From assembly GCF_003590095.1 (NCBI RefSeq), contig NC_039480.1, forward strand, positions 13,121,328-13,185,327: a stretch of DNA of 64,000 nucleotides, read 5' to 3'. The stretch comes from Trichoplusia ni. Its lineage: Eukaryota; Arthropoda; Insecta; Lepidoptera; Noctuidae. The notes beneath the pieces are model-generated. The model did no database searches, was not told where the DNA came from, and saw nothing but the letters and a program-made list of their open reading frames with translations. Shown here in pieces: positions 50,006 to 60,894 of this stretch (position 1 is the stretch's first letter; each line of letters begins with the position of its first letter). The position numbers were made by a program, and so were the translations under genes.

Positions 50006-51461
50006 CTTTAAATCTTGACAGATCATATTTGAATGTGTAATGAGCCTAGTGTCTGCAAAAGTCGATAACAAACATGTACTCTTCCTAAAGACAAAACATT
50101 CTTGTAATCAAAGCGCAATAGTAGTTTACAGCAAAAATACGCAAACCTATTCAAAAAGATATTCAAATAAAAAAACAACCATCGAAAAAACAAACGCCTA
50201 ACGCTTTCACGGCAGATTTTTTCGCAAACCCAAATACGTTTATACTTTAGAAAAATAAATAGTAAGTCTTTTGCAGTGGCGAGCAACGGAAGGGAGCGCG
50301 GTCGAGGCATCCGGCACTCTGTCAAGTAGGCGGCAAGTCGCTGCCTTCTTATTCTACAACTTCAAAAGTACCCACAAAGGATTGAGTGTCGAACTTGTTT
50401 ACTGAAACTTTTCCAAACAAAAGACGGAACCACGAATGCATTTTACTTGCAACGCTATATATTCATCCCACATTTAAGTTGGACGGCTAACTGGTATTGT
50501 GAAATTTGAACCTTTTATTTCGATTCAAAAGTTTATTCGCATTGTCTACGACATTTTATGAAATTGCTTTTTGTATAGAGAAAACTTGTTTGATAAAACC
50601 TACACTTATAATTTACATGTAATAGAATAGAAAATTGATTTTACGAAAATGATATTTTTTCGTGATTTTTATTGCACAATCTAGTCATAAAAATGTATTC
50701 AACGCAAACTTAAACAAATACTTATCAAACTCCCAGCTCAAAAATCAAAATAAAATACAACATTCACATAACGACAGTCTATTGTTTCTTGAAAGTCAAC
50801 AATGAAAGCTTGATGTTAACGCGGGCATTCACATAATTTAATACCATTACTGCCGTATAATCCCGAAAGTATTGCTAAAACACATCCACATAACAAATGA
50901 CGTCACATCTGAACCGAAGCTGCAACACGCAATATCTTTAAGTAAATCAAGAGCATTCAACATCGTGCTATTACGGGCTAAGTCGCGCTCAGCCGTCGTG
51001 AATAAATAGTAAAAAAACCCCATCAGAAGTATTCACGAGCCTTTTTCTCGTAAGACGTTTCTCACTTATTCTTTTGGGGTTACACCGTCACTGGCGCAGG
51101 CTCCGAGCTCATCATTTGCATCCAAATAGCTCCTATAAATTCGCTACCCGAATTTTCACCATTCTCTCGGTTCCTTGGGAGCAATTAAATACTTTTTTCT
51201 CGTACAGTTTGGGCCTCGCGCGCGATTTTTTGGTGTGAATAAATTCAGTGGTCCAGATTGTAGTCAGCGCCAGCTAGCTTCATTAGTTAAAATATTTCGA
51301 CAAGATTTTTGTTCTGTATTATAAATGTTTTGCTGGGTGTTATTGATGTCTCTATTTTGTGGAAAGCTTAATGGATATTTTTTTTTACAAAGTAGGTGGA
51401 TAGCAATCATGCCTACAACAATAATTACTGAAATGTGATGGTACCATTGGAGCGAGACTTT
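50006..51461. other. Non-coding; enhancer-like patch 50890-51260
   Basis: It contains TGACGTCA (50898-50905), TTTGCATCCAAATAGC and a CGCGCGCGATTTTTTGG block in non-repetitive DNA. A 100-codon minus-strand frame (50023-50325) has no domain signal. Confidence 0.3.
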
Positions 51462-51590
51462 TTAGGGTTACAAAGGGTAAATTATTATTGAAGCTCCACT
51501 GTACGTACGTTTGGCACCAGACTGTACCTGCCGAAGTGATAGCATTTTTGTTCGAAACCCTGAGTGTCACGTGATCGGACTCGCACTTGT
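51462..51590 (+). repeat. Family A repeat, apparently near full length
   Basis: It runs from TAGGGTTACAAAGGGTAAAT through ATTGAAGCTCCACTGTACGT, GGCACCAGACTGTACC and AAGTGATAGC to the terminal blocks GAAACCCTGAGTGTCACG and TCGGACTCGCACTTG. Those last two correspond to the family 3' end (CGGAACCCTCGGTG, CGACTCGCACTTGGCC). Confidence 0.6.
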
Positions 51591-51879
51591 TTTATTATTC
51601 AGATCGCTTATTCGCTTCGGTTATTGTATCGCAACTAAAATTAAAACGAATGTCCCATTGAGCTTGTACGTAGACACTCGACATTTACAGCTACAGTACG
51701 GACTTAGGGTTACCAGTAAAAATATTGACGTAGCTTTCTCGAGTTTGTTCAGGACAGTAGCCCGTGCATGTCTAATTCATGTTTACCTTCCTACGATACG
51801 AGAAACACGAGTGTACTTAAGTTATAACTACAAGCTGATATTCGAGATCAAGAAAACCAGGAAATAAATCAAAAAGCGA

Positions 51880-51929
51880 AAATTTCGAAATTCAGAAAAT
51901 GAGCCCCCATTTTCTGAATATCGAAATTT
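51880..51929. repeat. 22-bp near-perfect hairpin
   Basis: The arms 51880-51901 and 51908-51929 (AAATTTCGAxATTCAGAAAA...) pair with one mismatch around AGCCCC. It lies between two oppositely oriented family A copies. Confidence 0.8.
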
Positions 51930-52076
51930 GCATTATTTTATTTGCAAAATAAATTTGAATACTAAACAAAACCCTAAAACCTTAAATTTTCTAATAGGAA
52001 TGTTGATTTTTACTTTTATATTTGTTGTTATTTACCTGCACCAATTTCAACCGTTCTACCTAATTTCTCAATTCTC

Positions 52077-52147
52077 GAGATACAGTGTAGTGCCAGATGG
52101 ATGGACAGACGGACAAATAAGATTCCATTTTTACGCATAAGGTACTG
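52077..52147 (-). repeat. Family A repeat, fragment inverted relative to 51462-51590
   Basis: It contains GAGATACAGTGTAGTGCCAG, ATGGATGGACAGACGGACAA and CCATTTTTACGCATAAGGTA. Together with 51462-51590 it brackets the long hairpin at 51880-51929. Confidence 0.5.
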
Positions 52148-52622
52148 ACGAACTTTGTAAAAACACTTATACGAAAATATGTAACGCAAATGAAGTGTGA
52201 AATGTAACAGTGGTTGATTGACTACCAAATGTTATGTTTCAATCGATTTATCAACGAGTTGAAAATCGAGTTATATCCTATCTCTAGATGATTTCTTATA
52301 ATGACTCGAAGTAGGACCGGGACGTTCGCCGGGTATTCAATGGTTCGGAAATGATAACCGGATCGAATACTTGAGCTACTTGTACGTACCGTATACCGTT
52401 ATTACAGTTATAAATTGTGGAAATTAAATCAATTTGGTTGCCCCTGGAAACGTTTATTACTTCTTATGTAAATATCCATGGCATGTGGTATCCGAAAATA
52501 AATTACAAAAAATACGTTTTCGTTTATGAGTTTGCATTTAATTTTGGATGTGCCTGTAATAAAGGTGTTCTTAGTATTTCGGTGTTTTTATTAATGTCGA
52601 CGATGATTAATTCAAAATTTTG

Positions 52623-52646
52623 GTAAATGGTAATTTTACCATTTAC
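52623..52646. repeat. Perfect 11-bp hairpin
   Basis: GTAAATGGTAA (52623-52633) and TTACCATTTAC (52636-52646) pair with a two-base loop. It is AT-rich and 45 bases before the LINE fragment. Confidence 0.7.
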
Positions 52647-52689
52647 ATTTGAAAAGAGATTATCTGGAAAATAACTTTTACAGTTAGGA

Positions 52690-52900
52690 AGCCGAAGTGG
52701 CAGCGGGCTTGCCCTGTCTGTCGAAGGGACAAGTAGGTGACGTAGACGACCCTTCAGTGGAGACGACGAATCGGCAAACGCAATGTAGGACGCCCTCTAG
52801 TCCTATGGACAGATGACTTCAAATAGGTTGCTGGGTCGGACTGAATGCGACAGTGCCACAGTCCAGCATAGGACCGAAATAGGCTGTATGGTTGAATTTT
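52690..52900 (+). mobile_element. Decayed 3' end of a non-LTR retrotransposon (LINE)
   Basis: A frame from 52767 reads GKRNVGRPLVLWTDDF, then a stop, VAGSD, another stop and MR. This is the pattern GRPxxRWxDDxxKVAGxxWMR found at the C-terminus of many insect LINE reverse-transcriptase proteins. The following GTCCAGCATAGGACCGAAAT resembles the usual 3' UTR start in these elements. Two in-frame stops show decay. The rest of the LINE is absent, as expected of a 5'-truncated insertion. Confidence 0.72.
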
Positions 52901-54391
52901 AAAATAAACATATTTTTAGAGTTTATACTGTTCTACTTCTAGTTATAGACGCCAAATCCAAATCCTTTACAAAAAAATCATCCCTCATCAAGTCATCTGC
53001 CTCAGCAGCCCTGTCGTTTGGCTGGTTTTTCATATTTTGTGATGGTGATTTATGAGTCAACAAAACAAAAATAAAAATCTACAAATTCACCTTAAAAATC
53101 AGAAAAATCTTTTAAATTGAACTCATCTTCGCAAATTCTCTGAAACACCCAAAATAAATAGTGAAAAACTTGAACGAACAAAGATTATAAAACAAAATTG
53201 AATACACTTTGCAGCTCATAATTAACGAAGCAAGCAAGTAAATTTAATGAATAGTTTCTATAAGATTAATTCCAGCATTTAAATATACTCAACTAAGTTA
53301 AACAGAACTCGCATTAAAAGTTAAAAGTCTTAACTTAAACGAACAGGCCGGCATTTAATTTTATTTGCTCGAAATAGTCGTCATGGCGAAAATAATATTA
53401 TGATAAAGTAACGTTAAGGTTTTGGTATTTAGCTGGACATGCCCAGTTGACTCTAAGCACTGGCTATGGTGGTTAAGCGAGTATGTGTGAGAATTCTTCG
53501 GTTGTTACCAGAGCTTAACACTACGTATAAAAAAAAGCAAATGAGACTTAAACCGACAAAAATTATAAGTATTTATTTATTTACACTTCTTATACATGGA
53601 AACATGTACAATAGCCGTCTTAATGCATTAGGCATTAAGTCAGTCTTTCATTTCATGTTATGAAAAACATGCAACGTGATATTTTCAGATTTATTAAATA
53701 AATTATGATATTTTCTTGGCTTAGGCCAACTTATATTCTAGAACGTGACAAAATACAATGAAAATTCACTAAATACAATTCAGATGTCGTGTTAATCTCA
53801 TTCCGCGTGAGTAAATTACAAGATCGGGGCAGAGGAACCTGGCCGCTCGCCAAATGGCCGGTCGCATCAGCAACCACGATTCAACACCGATAATTCTTTC
53901 ATTCCACGTCTTTGCAAGAACATCTTTTAAAATATATTTCGTACGATACGCAGCAATGTATGAGGTGTATTGAGAAATTTACGCTTCCTATAGCTCTAAG
54001 GAATTCATAGCCGGTGCTACTTGATATATCTTTTAGTGATAGTGTATAAAATGTGCAGTGAAATTCGTATCGTACTCGAAACTGAAATAGTGTTTAGTTG
54101 ATTATAAATAAAGTTTGCTTGGGAACGCACTGTATTCAAGTCAACTAATAATTACGGGTCATATTGTCTCTTGAAATTTATCTCTAAACTCAGCGTAGCC
54201 AGTTACTAAATGTCGGCACCAGATAGCTTACAAAAATAATAAGGCCTATCCTGTCTGCTAAACAATTTTTTCATGTCAACAAGTCAAAACTACAGGACGA
54301 TTTAAAAAATAAAAATGTATTTTTGCGATATCAAAGGCATATCAAAAACATAAAGTTTGGCTGTAGGCAAAAGGCTAGGATTATTTATGTT
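52901..54391. other. Non-coding between the LINE fragment and the SINE
   Basis: A GC-rich patch at 53820-53885 (GATCGGGGCAGAGGAACCTG, CTCGCCAAATGGCCGGTCGC) is unexplained. No gene is seen. Confidence 0.35.
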
Positions 54392-54400
54392 ATTCAAATG

Positions 54401-54775
54401 CTAAAATCAAGGAGCTCGTGGCTAAGATATATCCGCATAAGTGATTCGATCACAGGTTAAGCTATGCTTGACGCGGTTGGTCCGTAGATGGGTGACCATC
54501 TTTGTCATAACGAGTTCCTCCGTGTTTCGGAAGGCACGTTAAATTGTGGGTCCCGGCTGTTATTCCTACATCTTTGACAGTCGTTACAGGTAGTCAGAAG
54601 CTTGAAAAGTCTGACACCCAGTCTAACCAAGGGGTATCGCGTTGCCCAGGTAACTGGGTTGAGGAGGTCAGATAGGCAGTCGCTCCTAAAACACTGGTAC
54701 TTAGCTGAAACCGGTTGGACTGGTAGCCGACCCCAACATAGTTGGGAAAAGGCTAGTCCGATGATGATTCAAATG
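54401..54775 (+). mobile_element. 5S-rRNA-derived SINE (SINE3-like) with ATGATG tail
   Basis: The head (about 54447-54500) reads GATCACAGGTTAAGC, then GACGCGGTTGGTCCGTAGAT, then GGGTGACCATC. This follows the 5S rRNA segment that contains the internal RNA polymerase III control region (GATCACCGAAGTTAAGC ... GGTTAGTACTTGGATGGGTG). A long tRNA-unrelated body follows (GGAAGGCACGTTAAATTGTG, then TTGACAGTCGTTACAGGTAG, then CCGACCCCAACATAGTTGGG) and it ends in ATGATGATT. The 9-bp direct repeat ATTCAAATG at 54392-54400 and 54767-54775 is a plausible target duplication. It closely resembles a SINE that I know to be abundant in moth genomes. There is no protein product. Confidence 0.85.
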
Positions 54776-54797
54776 TTTAGCATTTGAATCATCATCG
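54759..54797. repeat. Perfect 17-bp inverted repeat at the SINE 3' end
   Basis: Arms 54759-54775 (CGATGATGATTCAAATG) and 54781-54797 are exact reverse complements around a TTTAG loop. The left arm is the SINE tail plus its target duplication. The right arm is outside the SINE, so tail and flank together form a hairpin. Confidence 0.85.
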
Positions 54798-57230
54798 TTT
54801 GTCATACGACAAGCTACATAAAAGTCAAATATTTTAAGTTACCTATCATTTTTATATTAATGTTTTGGGTACTATTTGAAGTACTAGTAGATAGATATAG
54901 TTTACAAGACAAAATCTTCTAATGCAACTGAAAAAGCTTAATGTGCATAAAATAAAATTCGGACGATTATTGATGGGGCCCATTAATCAATTGCAAAAGC
55001 TATTGTTTTTCTATCGACAAAACTGCAGTCCAATATTTTATCACACAAATCTCATACTGTCAAAATTTATTTAAGTCTGGCGGTCTTTGAGCATTATAAC
55101 AGATCAATTTGTTAGTAAGTAGATATTAAACATGACTGTATTTAATAAACTAAAATATGTAGGGTTTTCAGAAGAACATCAAAATACTTAATTAAAATAC
55201 TTGTACAGCGTCAAAGTAAATACGTCTTGATGCTCGCTTCTTTGTTTCAAACTCCAGACGTACGATATTTCTACTCTACTCTTAGTAAAGTGAATTTTAA
55301 AGTGGCCCCGACGATAACAAAAGACTAGTGTCAAGTACGGAAGGATGGTATCCATCACAATCCGCCGAGTTGTCACGTTCTCTACAATAAGCTACCAAAG
55401 TCTGGACGCTACTCAAAAGTTGAGAAGGAAAACAACCAAAGAATATCACGCACACATTGCGACATGAAATAATACGACAAAAACCCGTGTCCAAATGTGA
55501 AACAAAGAAAAAAGGTTTATACGATTTTTAAGGGTTATTAGAAAAGAATTTATCCGGACATGCTGTAAGCCTTCGAACATACCTCATGCCACGTGTTAAT
55601 AATGCTACTGTCAAACTGCTCCGAAGCTTTGATATGGGTCAAAAAGGTTTCAATAGCGCCTCCCGAGTGAAACCCACAGCACTATTTCACCTGAAATGTG
55701 TACGAGAAAACATCGCACCAATATGTTTTTTATGGTGAAAAAGAATAAAACCAGAGGAATTGGTTTAGAGCACAGTACGCTTGTACGCCCGATAGCTGGG
55801 CTTTATTGCTACCTAACTTTTTCAGGGATTACGATGATCGTGCTGCATAGTTTTTAGATTCCTTTTCGAATTATAGTTGCCTCTATCCTGTGACCAAACA
55901 CATGTTATAAATGTTGGTTGTAATACTTTGCTTTATTCCCAAATAGGGTATGGCATAATCAGGATAATTTTCGTGCTTCGATATGGCAATTATGTTTACT
56001 TATATTCTCTTGTCTTCTTTGATATTTTGACTGAACTGCTTTATCATTTTTCATTGGGGGTTTAAAGTACATACTCGTTAGCATAGAGAACATGGCTTTA
56101 CATAATAATGGTTTTACTCAAAATAAATTGTCGTATCCTATCGACTTCAGATCTTTTTACTTCTTCGTGTGTCTTTTGGTTCTTCTAACTTCAAAGGTAG
56201 GAACTTTGTAATGCTTAACAATAAAACGTCAAGTACACATATAAAATAGTTTTAACGATGACGTTTGATACTTTCCTTCAAGAATTGTTTGTTTAAGAAA
56301 CTAATTTCAGACGAAACCTGTTCTTTGTTATCTTTTATTGTACCTTTAATTGCCTTTTAAGACTAGTTTTGTTCTTCTTAGAATCTAGTTTATACGTGAC
56401 TTCGTTGTCCAAATAATACAGAAAACCGATTGTCACAGTTATAGACACTAAGCAGGATTTTGTTCCAAAATGTGAGCCTAAAAAATTTCAAACGCATCGT
56501 ATTCAAGCAAAAAAAATGTTACACAAATTTCTCAACCATTTCTTTAAGAAATAAGGAAGGTGTTCAAAAATGTAATAAAGACAACATCCGAGCGTCCTTT
56601 GAGTCGTAATGAGCGCGTTTCTTTTGTTTTCTCCGACCGACGCGGAGTACACTTCTGTGTTTGAATATTTTTATGGCTGCAGTTTCTGGACAAACGTTAT
56701 GTTTGTGCTGTAATTTCGCTTTACGTTATTAATGGAGCAAAAACATAAGTTTGTTGGTTACTGACTTGTAAAGTTTGGTTTGTTTCCCTTGATTTTATAT
56801 TTCTTTCATGCATTTATTTCCTTGAATGTTATATAGTGCATCTTTATCGTGTTACCGGATTCAGCTGAATAGTATTTTTTGCAGGAAGCGTAAGCGTTTC
56901 CCTTTAAGCCTTTCAGAGTCCATGGTTACAGCAATTATTTTAGAGATTTAGCGAGTCCGGCTATCAGAATTAGGTATCGTGAATTTTCCACTGAAATAGA
57001 AAAATGTAAGATTGACAGACTTGAAAATAATCAAGTGTGAAACTGACTTACTATACTGAAGGTTCTGTGCAAATAATATGTGATAGAGAAAAACTAATTT
57101 TCAAACAATGTGGCCACCCATCGAATTATCCGCGTCACGACCGTTACTTAATTCCATACTTATTTTTAATATTTTTTTATTATAGCTACACATCATCTGA
57201 GATAATTATTACTTTCTAGCTAACTTTGAT
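54798..57230. other. Non-coding AT-rich stretch
   Basis: Overlapping minus-strand frames at 55188-55494 have no domain character. Nothing else is supported. Confidence 0.4.
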
Positions 57231-57296
57231 ACCCTTGGTGACAGAGGGACGGATATACGGAGACACTGGTAGACGGAAAGATATCGGTGCCTCAGT
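57231..57296 (-). repeat. Family A repeat, fragment
   Basis: It shows CCCTTGGTGACAGAGGGACG, ATATACGGAGACACTGG and TATCGGTGCCTCAGTGATAA, the reverse-strand Pro-rich-like core of the family. Confidence 0.4.
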
Positions 57297-57574
57297 GATA
57301 ATTTTGTGACACTGAGTCACTTATATAAGCACGTAAATACTCAATCAAATTACATATATTATTATGTACCTGTAGGTCGTAAACATACAAGACGACAAAC
57401 GTTAAACATAATCAGGACGTTTGTCATATATTTAGAGTAATATCATAAACGGGAATGTTGACTTAGGTGCTCTTCACATCACGGTGTAGTATAGGGGACT
57501 CATGAATGAACAATTATACCTCACTTGTTGGTTAGCACGACGAGTAGTATTGTCTTATACCAACATACAAATAC

Positions 57575-57799
57575 TCATACTAATATTATGAAAGTTTGTA
57601 GGCAAGTATGTCACGTTTAAATTACCGAATGGAGTTTAAACTTTACAGAAATGTAGCGTCAGAATAACACAATATGTAGAGATTTGCGATAAAAAATTGA
57701 GAGTTTTAATATCATAATATAAGATCTTCTCTAAGTCACGCTAATATAAGCCACTTGAAATATTAATTCTACGTAGAAAAAGTCGCCGGCATTAGCTAG
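57575..57799 (+). mobile_element. Short Helitron-like element, diverged copy
   Basis: It starts TCATACTAATATTATGAAAG and ends GTCGCCGGCATTAGCTAG followed by T. Both ends match the element at 48194-48391, including a GC palindrome (GCCGGC) before CTAG. The centre is strongly diverged. Confidence 0.55.
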
Positions 57800-58518
57800 T
57801 ATAGTTTAAAATGTTTATCTGTCTCTACCTTATGTTTTAAATGAAAGAGATAGAGTGAGAGGTAACGAAAACTGAGAACTGTCTCTTCTTCTTGTATAAT
57901 TAACTTTCCTCTAGTGTACTGTAACTTTGCATTATCTATCACATTGCTTATCCTTCACATATCAAGACCTGTGAGGTCTAAATCTAATTGGTGAATTTAT
58001 ATTTTACTTCGTTTTTATTCATCCTCTTTCTACAGAACTGAGAATTGCAAGTCCGACTTGGCAGGTTTTATATTAGTTTTTATCAATTTGAATCCTGAAA
58101 TAAAGTATAATTCTTTAAAAAGGTACTCGAGTGTTCGAAAATGATTGTAGCGAAGCTGTAGGTAAAGAAAAATTTCCAGTAATTTTGATTCAATTCACAG
58201 CAAGCAATGGCGTGCAATAAATAAATTGCAAGTCCAAATGAGGTTCCAACCTTGGATATTATCCAACTCAGCGGTATTTGCTTTTTATTTTCTTTTAATT
58301 TATGTTACATTGCTTTGACTGTAGTGTTTTACTTCATTCGGTGTAGTGTAACACTGCTATAAAAGAAATTTAAAAAAGTTAATTTTGAACTCTCGCGACG
58401 CATGTCAATATTAAATTTCGTAAACGGAAAATTGACGCCAACATTAACCTATGGTGACTTGACTTTTTGACCAGGATACACTAACAATGGTAATGGCATT
58501 TGAAACCACGGTCAATGC

Positions 58519-58548
58519 CATAGAAATCTAAATAACAAGGTAATAGAA
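58519..58548 (+). repeat. Left terminal inverted repeat of the hAT-type element
   Basis: Thirty bases identical to the reverse complement of 59842-59871. It is followed within about 35 bases by a small hairpin (CTGGTGTC / GACACCAG, 58579-58600) of the kind often found sub-terminally in hAT elements. Confidence 0.9.
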
Positions 58549-59216
58549 GTGCCAACGCCGCGTGACCTTGTCGCCACACTGGTGTCTTGGACGACACCAG
58601 CGTGCGAACTTACGCTCAGTCGCTCGCGGAACGTCGTCACAGCAAGAACCACTAAAAATGGTGTTTTGCGGGGTTTCTCAGGCTGGAAATTCATCTGCAT
58701 CGTGTAATAACATAAATAAATAGATAACATTTTATCGGTAAGTGAATTATTGCAGTAATATTGATGTTATTGCAAAATTAAATTTCAAAACATAACCTTC
58801 ATTATAAACCATATTTATATCGCACCATCCTGCAACAATTGCATTCTTTACTAATCATTGCCTCTGCAGTAAGAAACTTACAGAAATGCACCGTTGTAAA
58901 AAAAGAAATGTATAACGAAAAATAATATTTATCAATGCGATCGTATTTGTAGTGGTACGGCCGCACAAAACTGTCGGAAATAGTGATGTGGTTAAGTGCG
59001 GACAAATTATCCAAAATTAACATTGTATACGAAAAGTAACAATTTTAATAGTCGTTTGTTTTTGTGAACATATTATTGAATATTTTTTTTATTTCAGATT
59101 CCCACAGGATTGAAATAAATACAAAAGACAAGTGAATGTCTACCACGGGTAAACGAAATTGGTACCTACAACTTAGGCCGAATATACACTATGAAATTAG
59201 TTGCATGCTTGATAAC

Positions 59217-59446
59217 TTGCCGCCCGCCGCCGCCCGCGCCCCTCTCCATTTTTACGGCTCGGACCGCGCTCGCAACTGAATGTTTCAAAAAGTACGCCTT
59301 GCGTTATAGCATAGCATTGAATAAAAATTGCAATTTAAATTTATCCAAATCTCATAAATACCTATTTTTCTATTATGAACGTTTACTAGTCATTGGATAC
59401 ATGAACTGGGCTGCTTTTGTAAGACGACTAAAAAACCACCGTAGGT
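59217..59446 (+). repeat. Exon-like segment inside the hAT element, copy 2 of a two-copy repeat
   Basis: This starts with a CCGCC-rich tract and ends in a block shared almost base for base with 10018-10244. Its plus-strand frame is open from an ATG at 59191 for more than 80 codons. The last conserved part reads LVIGYMNWAAFVRRLKNH just before a donor-like CCGTAGGTAT. I do not recognise the peptide. It could be a captured host exon or a relic of the element's own transposase gene. Confidence 0.75.
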
Positions 59447-59841
59447 ATATACCAAACCTACCTACCAAGTATTTCCTAAAATTTTTTTTTTGTCAACCGA
59501 CAATTAGCGAGTTTTTTTTTTTTTGTAAGTGCATAATATAGAAGAATACAACAAAAAACATTGTCACTCATAATTTCGTCTTTCATTATATCCGTAGTCA
59601 ATCCCTAGTGTAGTTTACGTAATCACTACGACTAACGCAAAAAAATGCAATGACTGTGTGAGTTAGTGAATCCATACAACGACTTTGTCAACCTTATTGC
59701 ATTAGACGTACGGCCTAGTGTTGTTTGCTTGGTCTTCTCGATGTTAATGTTTGCGTGATTGCGTAGTTATTTGCTGTGAATGTGTTGAAGCCCCGCCCAC
59801 CGGCGACATGCGTTTCGATAGATCGCCGCGGTGTATGCCAT

Positions 59842-59871
59842 TTCTATTACCTTGTTATTTAGATTTCTATG
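59842..59871 (-). repeat. Right terminal inverted repeat of the hAT-type element
   Basis: Thirty bases identical to the reverse complement of 58519-58548, immediately followed by the second GTCAATGC target copy. The adjoining sub-terminal DNA (59790-59841) is GC-rich compared with its surroundings. Confidence 0.9.
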
Positions 59872-60220
59872 GTCAATGCTAACCTATATTAAGGAAGACT
59901 ACGAGAACTATATACAACGCCAAGACATATCAGTGGGCGTCAGCAGTAATTGCTTGAAACTTCAAGACTAGGAGCTTGTGACGTCACATTAAAGCTAGGA
60001 TAAGAGTTCCAAACGTACTTTTACAAAAAAAACACAATCACAGAAATTCTAAGTAAACTTAATAAACGAAATGTCTCTAACTCTTGTTATTTTTGAAAAT
60101 AACTTCGTATTGGTTTCTCTATTGCAGTTTCAATTTCGCGAAAGCTTACTTTTCCACAAAAACTAACATAACTGTAATGTAAGAAGTCTGATGTATGTCT
60201 TGAAGAAAATGTGAAAACTC

Positions 60221-60312
60221 GATCTGGGAGCCTACCACAATATCTTGAAATAGTACTTTTGTAATTGTGGAAAAGAGATGCCGCTTTATGTTCTTTATCG
60301 TGCCGTCTCTTA
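60221..60312 (-). repeat. Family B repeat, reverse copy
   Basis: It contains TCTGGGAGCCTACCACAATA, TCTTGAAATAGTACTTTTGT, GTGGAAAAGAGATGCCGCTT and TATCGTGCCGTCTCT. It is one of the most complete copies. Confidence 0.6.
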
Positions 60313-60894
60313 CCACACCTACAACTGCCTTATTTTGACGGTTGATAGTGGTCTTGGCTTGTTTTCTTTTACCTCGCGATGTCAATTTTTTATTATTTGA
60401 CAATTTATTTCTGCGCCGTGATTTGAAACTGCAGAGTATGTCTGCACTACACTGTACGGGTTTCTTTTAATTGGAATTTGTAAATTAAAAATGATATAAG
60501 AGATAATTTTCTCTTTGTATTTTTTTTACAGTTTTAAATCTTTCTTTACCTTTGAAACATGGAACCATGACGTTTTATTAAACTATGCAAGAATCAAAAA
60601 CAAAAAAAAATATGTTACTCGCTGCAAAGATGCATAAATAAAAATATAAAAACAGTGCCTATTAAGAGAAAGAACCTACTAAGCATACAATTTAAGTAAA
60701 ATACAGAATACATAATGCTTAAATGCACGAATTAATAATGGCTTTATACCAACCATTCTCATTTCAAACCAGTTTCAGGCATGCGTTTAACAACACAATA
60801 AAATTCAAAAACAAATCATTGTTTGCACTAAACAATAAACAACGTGGAATAGTGGATGCAATTGTAGATATAAATTATCCCGTGATCATAAAAT

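Larger units (their letters stand above)
58519..59871. mobile_element. Non-autonomous hAT-type DNA transposon, about 1.35 kb
   Basis: The ends form perfect 30-bp inverted repeats beginning CATAGAAATCTAAATAACAA, and similarity continues imperfectly inwards into GC-rich sub-terminal DNA (CCGCG, GTCGCC). The element is flanked by an identical 8-bp direct repeat GTCAATGC (58511-58518 and 59872-59879). An 8-bp target duplication plus a terminus of the form YANNG (CATAG) is the known pattern of hAT elements. No transposase-length frame is present, so it depends on a helper. On the plus strand the interior has a GC-rich start, a GTAAGT donor-like site at 58738, a polypyrimidine-AG acceptor-like site ending at 59097, and an exon-like block ending at GTAGGT (59441). 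Perfect ends and duplication suggest recent insertion. Orientation is arbitrary. Confidence 0.88.

Noticed and set aside
50023..50325. 100-codon minus-strand frame
   Set aside because: Composition is dominated by runs of F, L and R from AT-rich DNA, with no motif. The GC-rich start near 50280-50320 may be a separate repeat.
51511..51867. 118-codon plus-strand frame
   Set aside because: Its first part is the 3' end of a family A repeat, it starts from a non-ATG codon, and the rest has no domain character.
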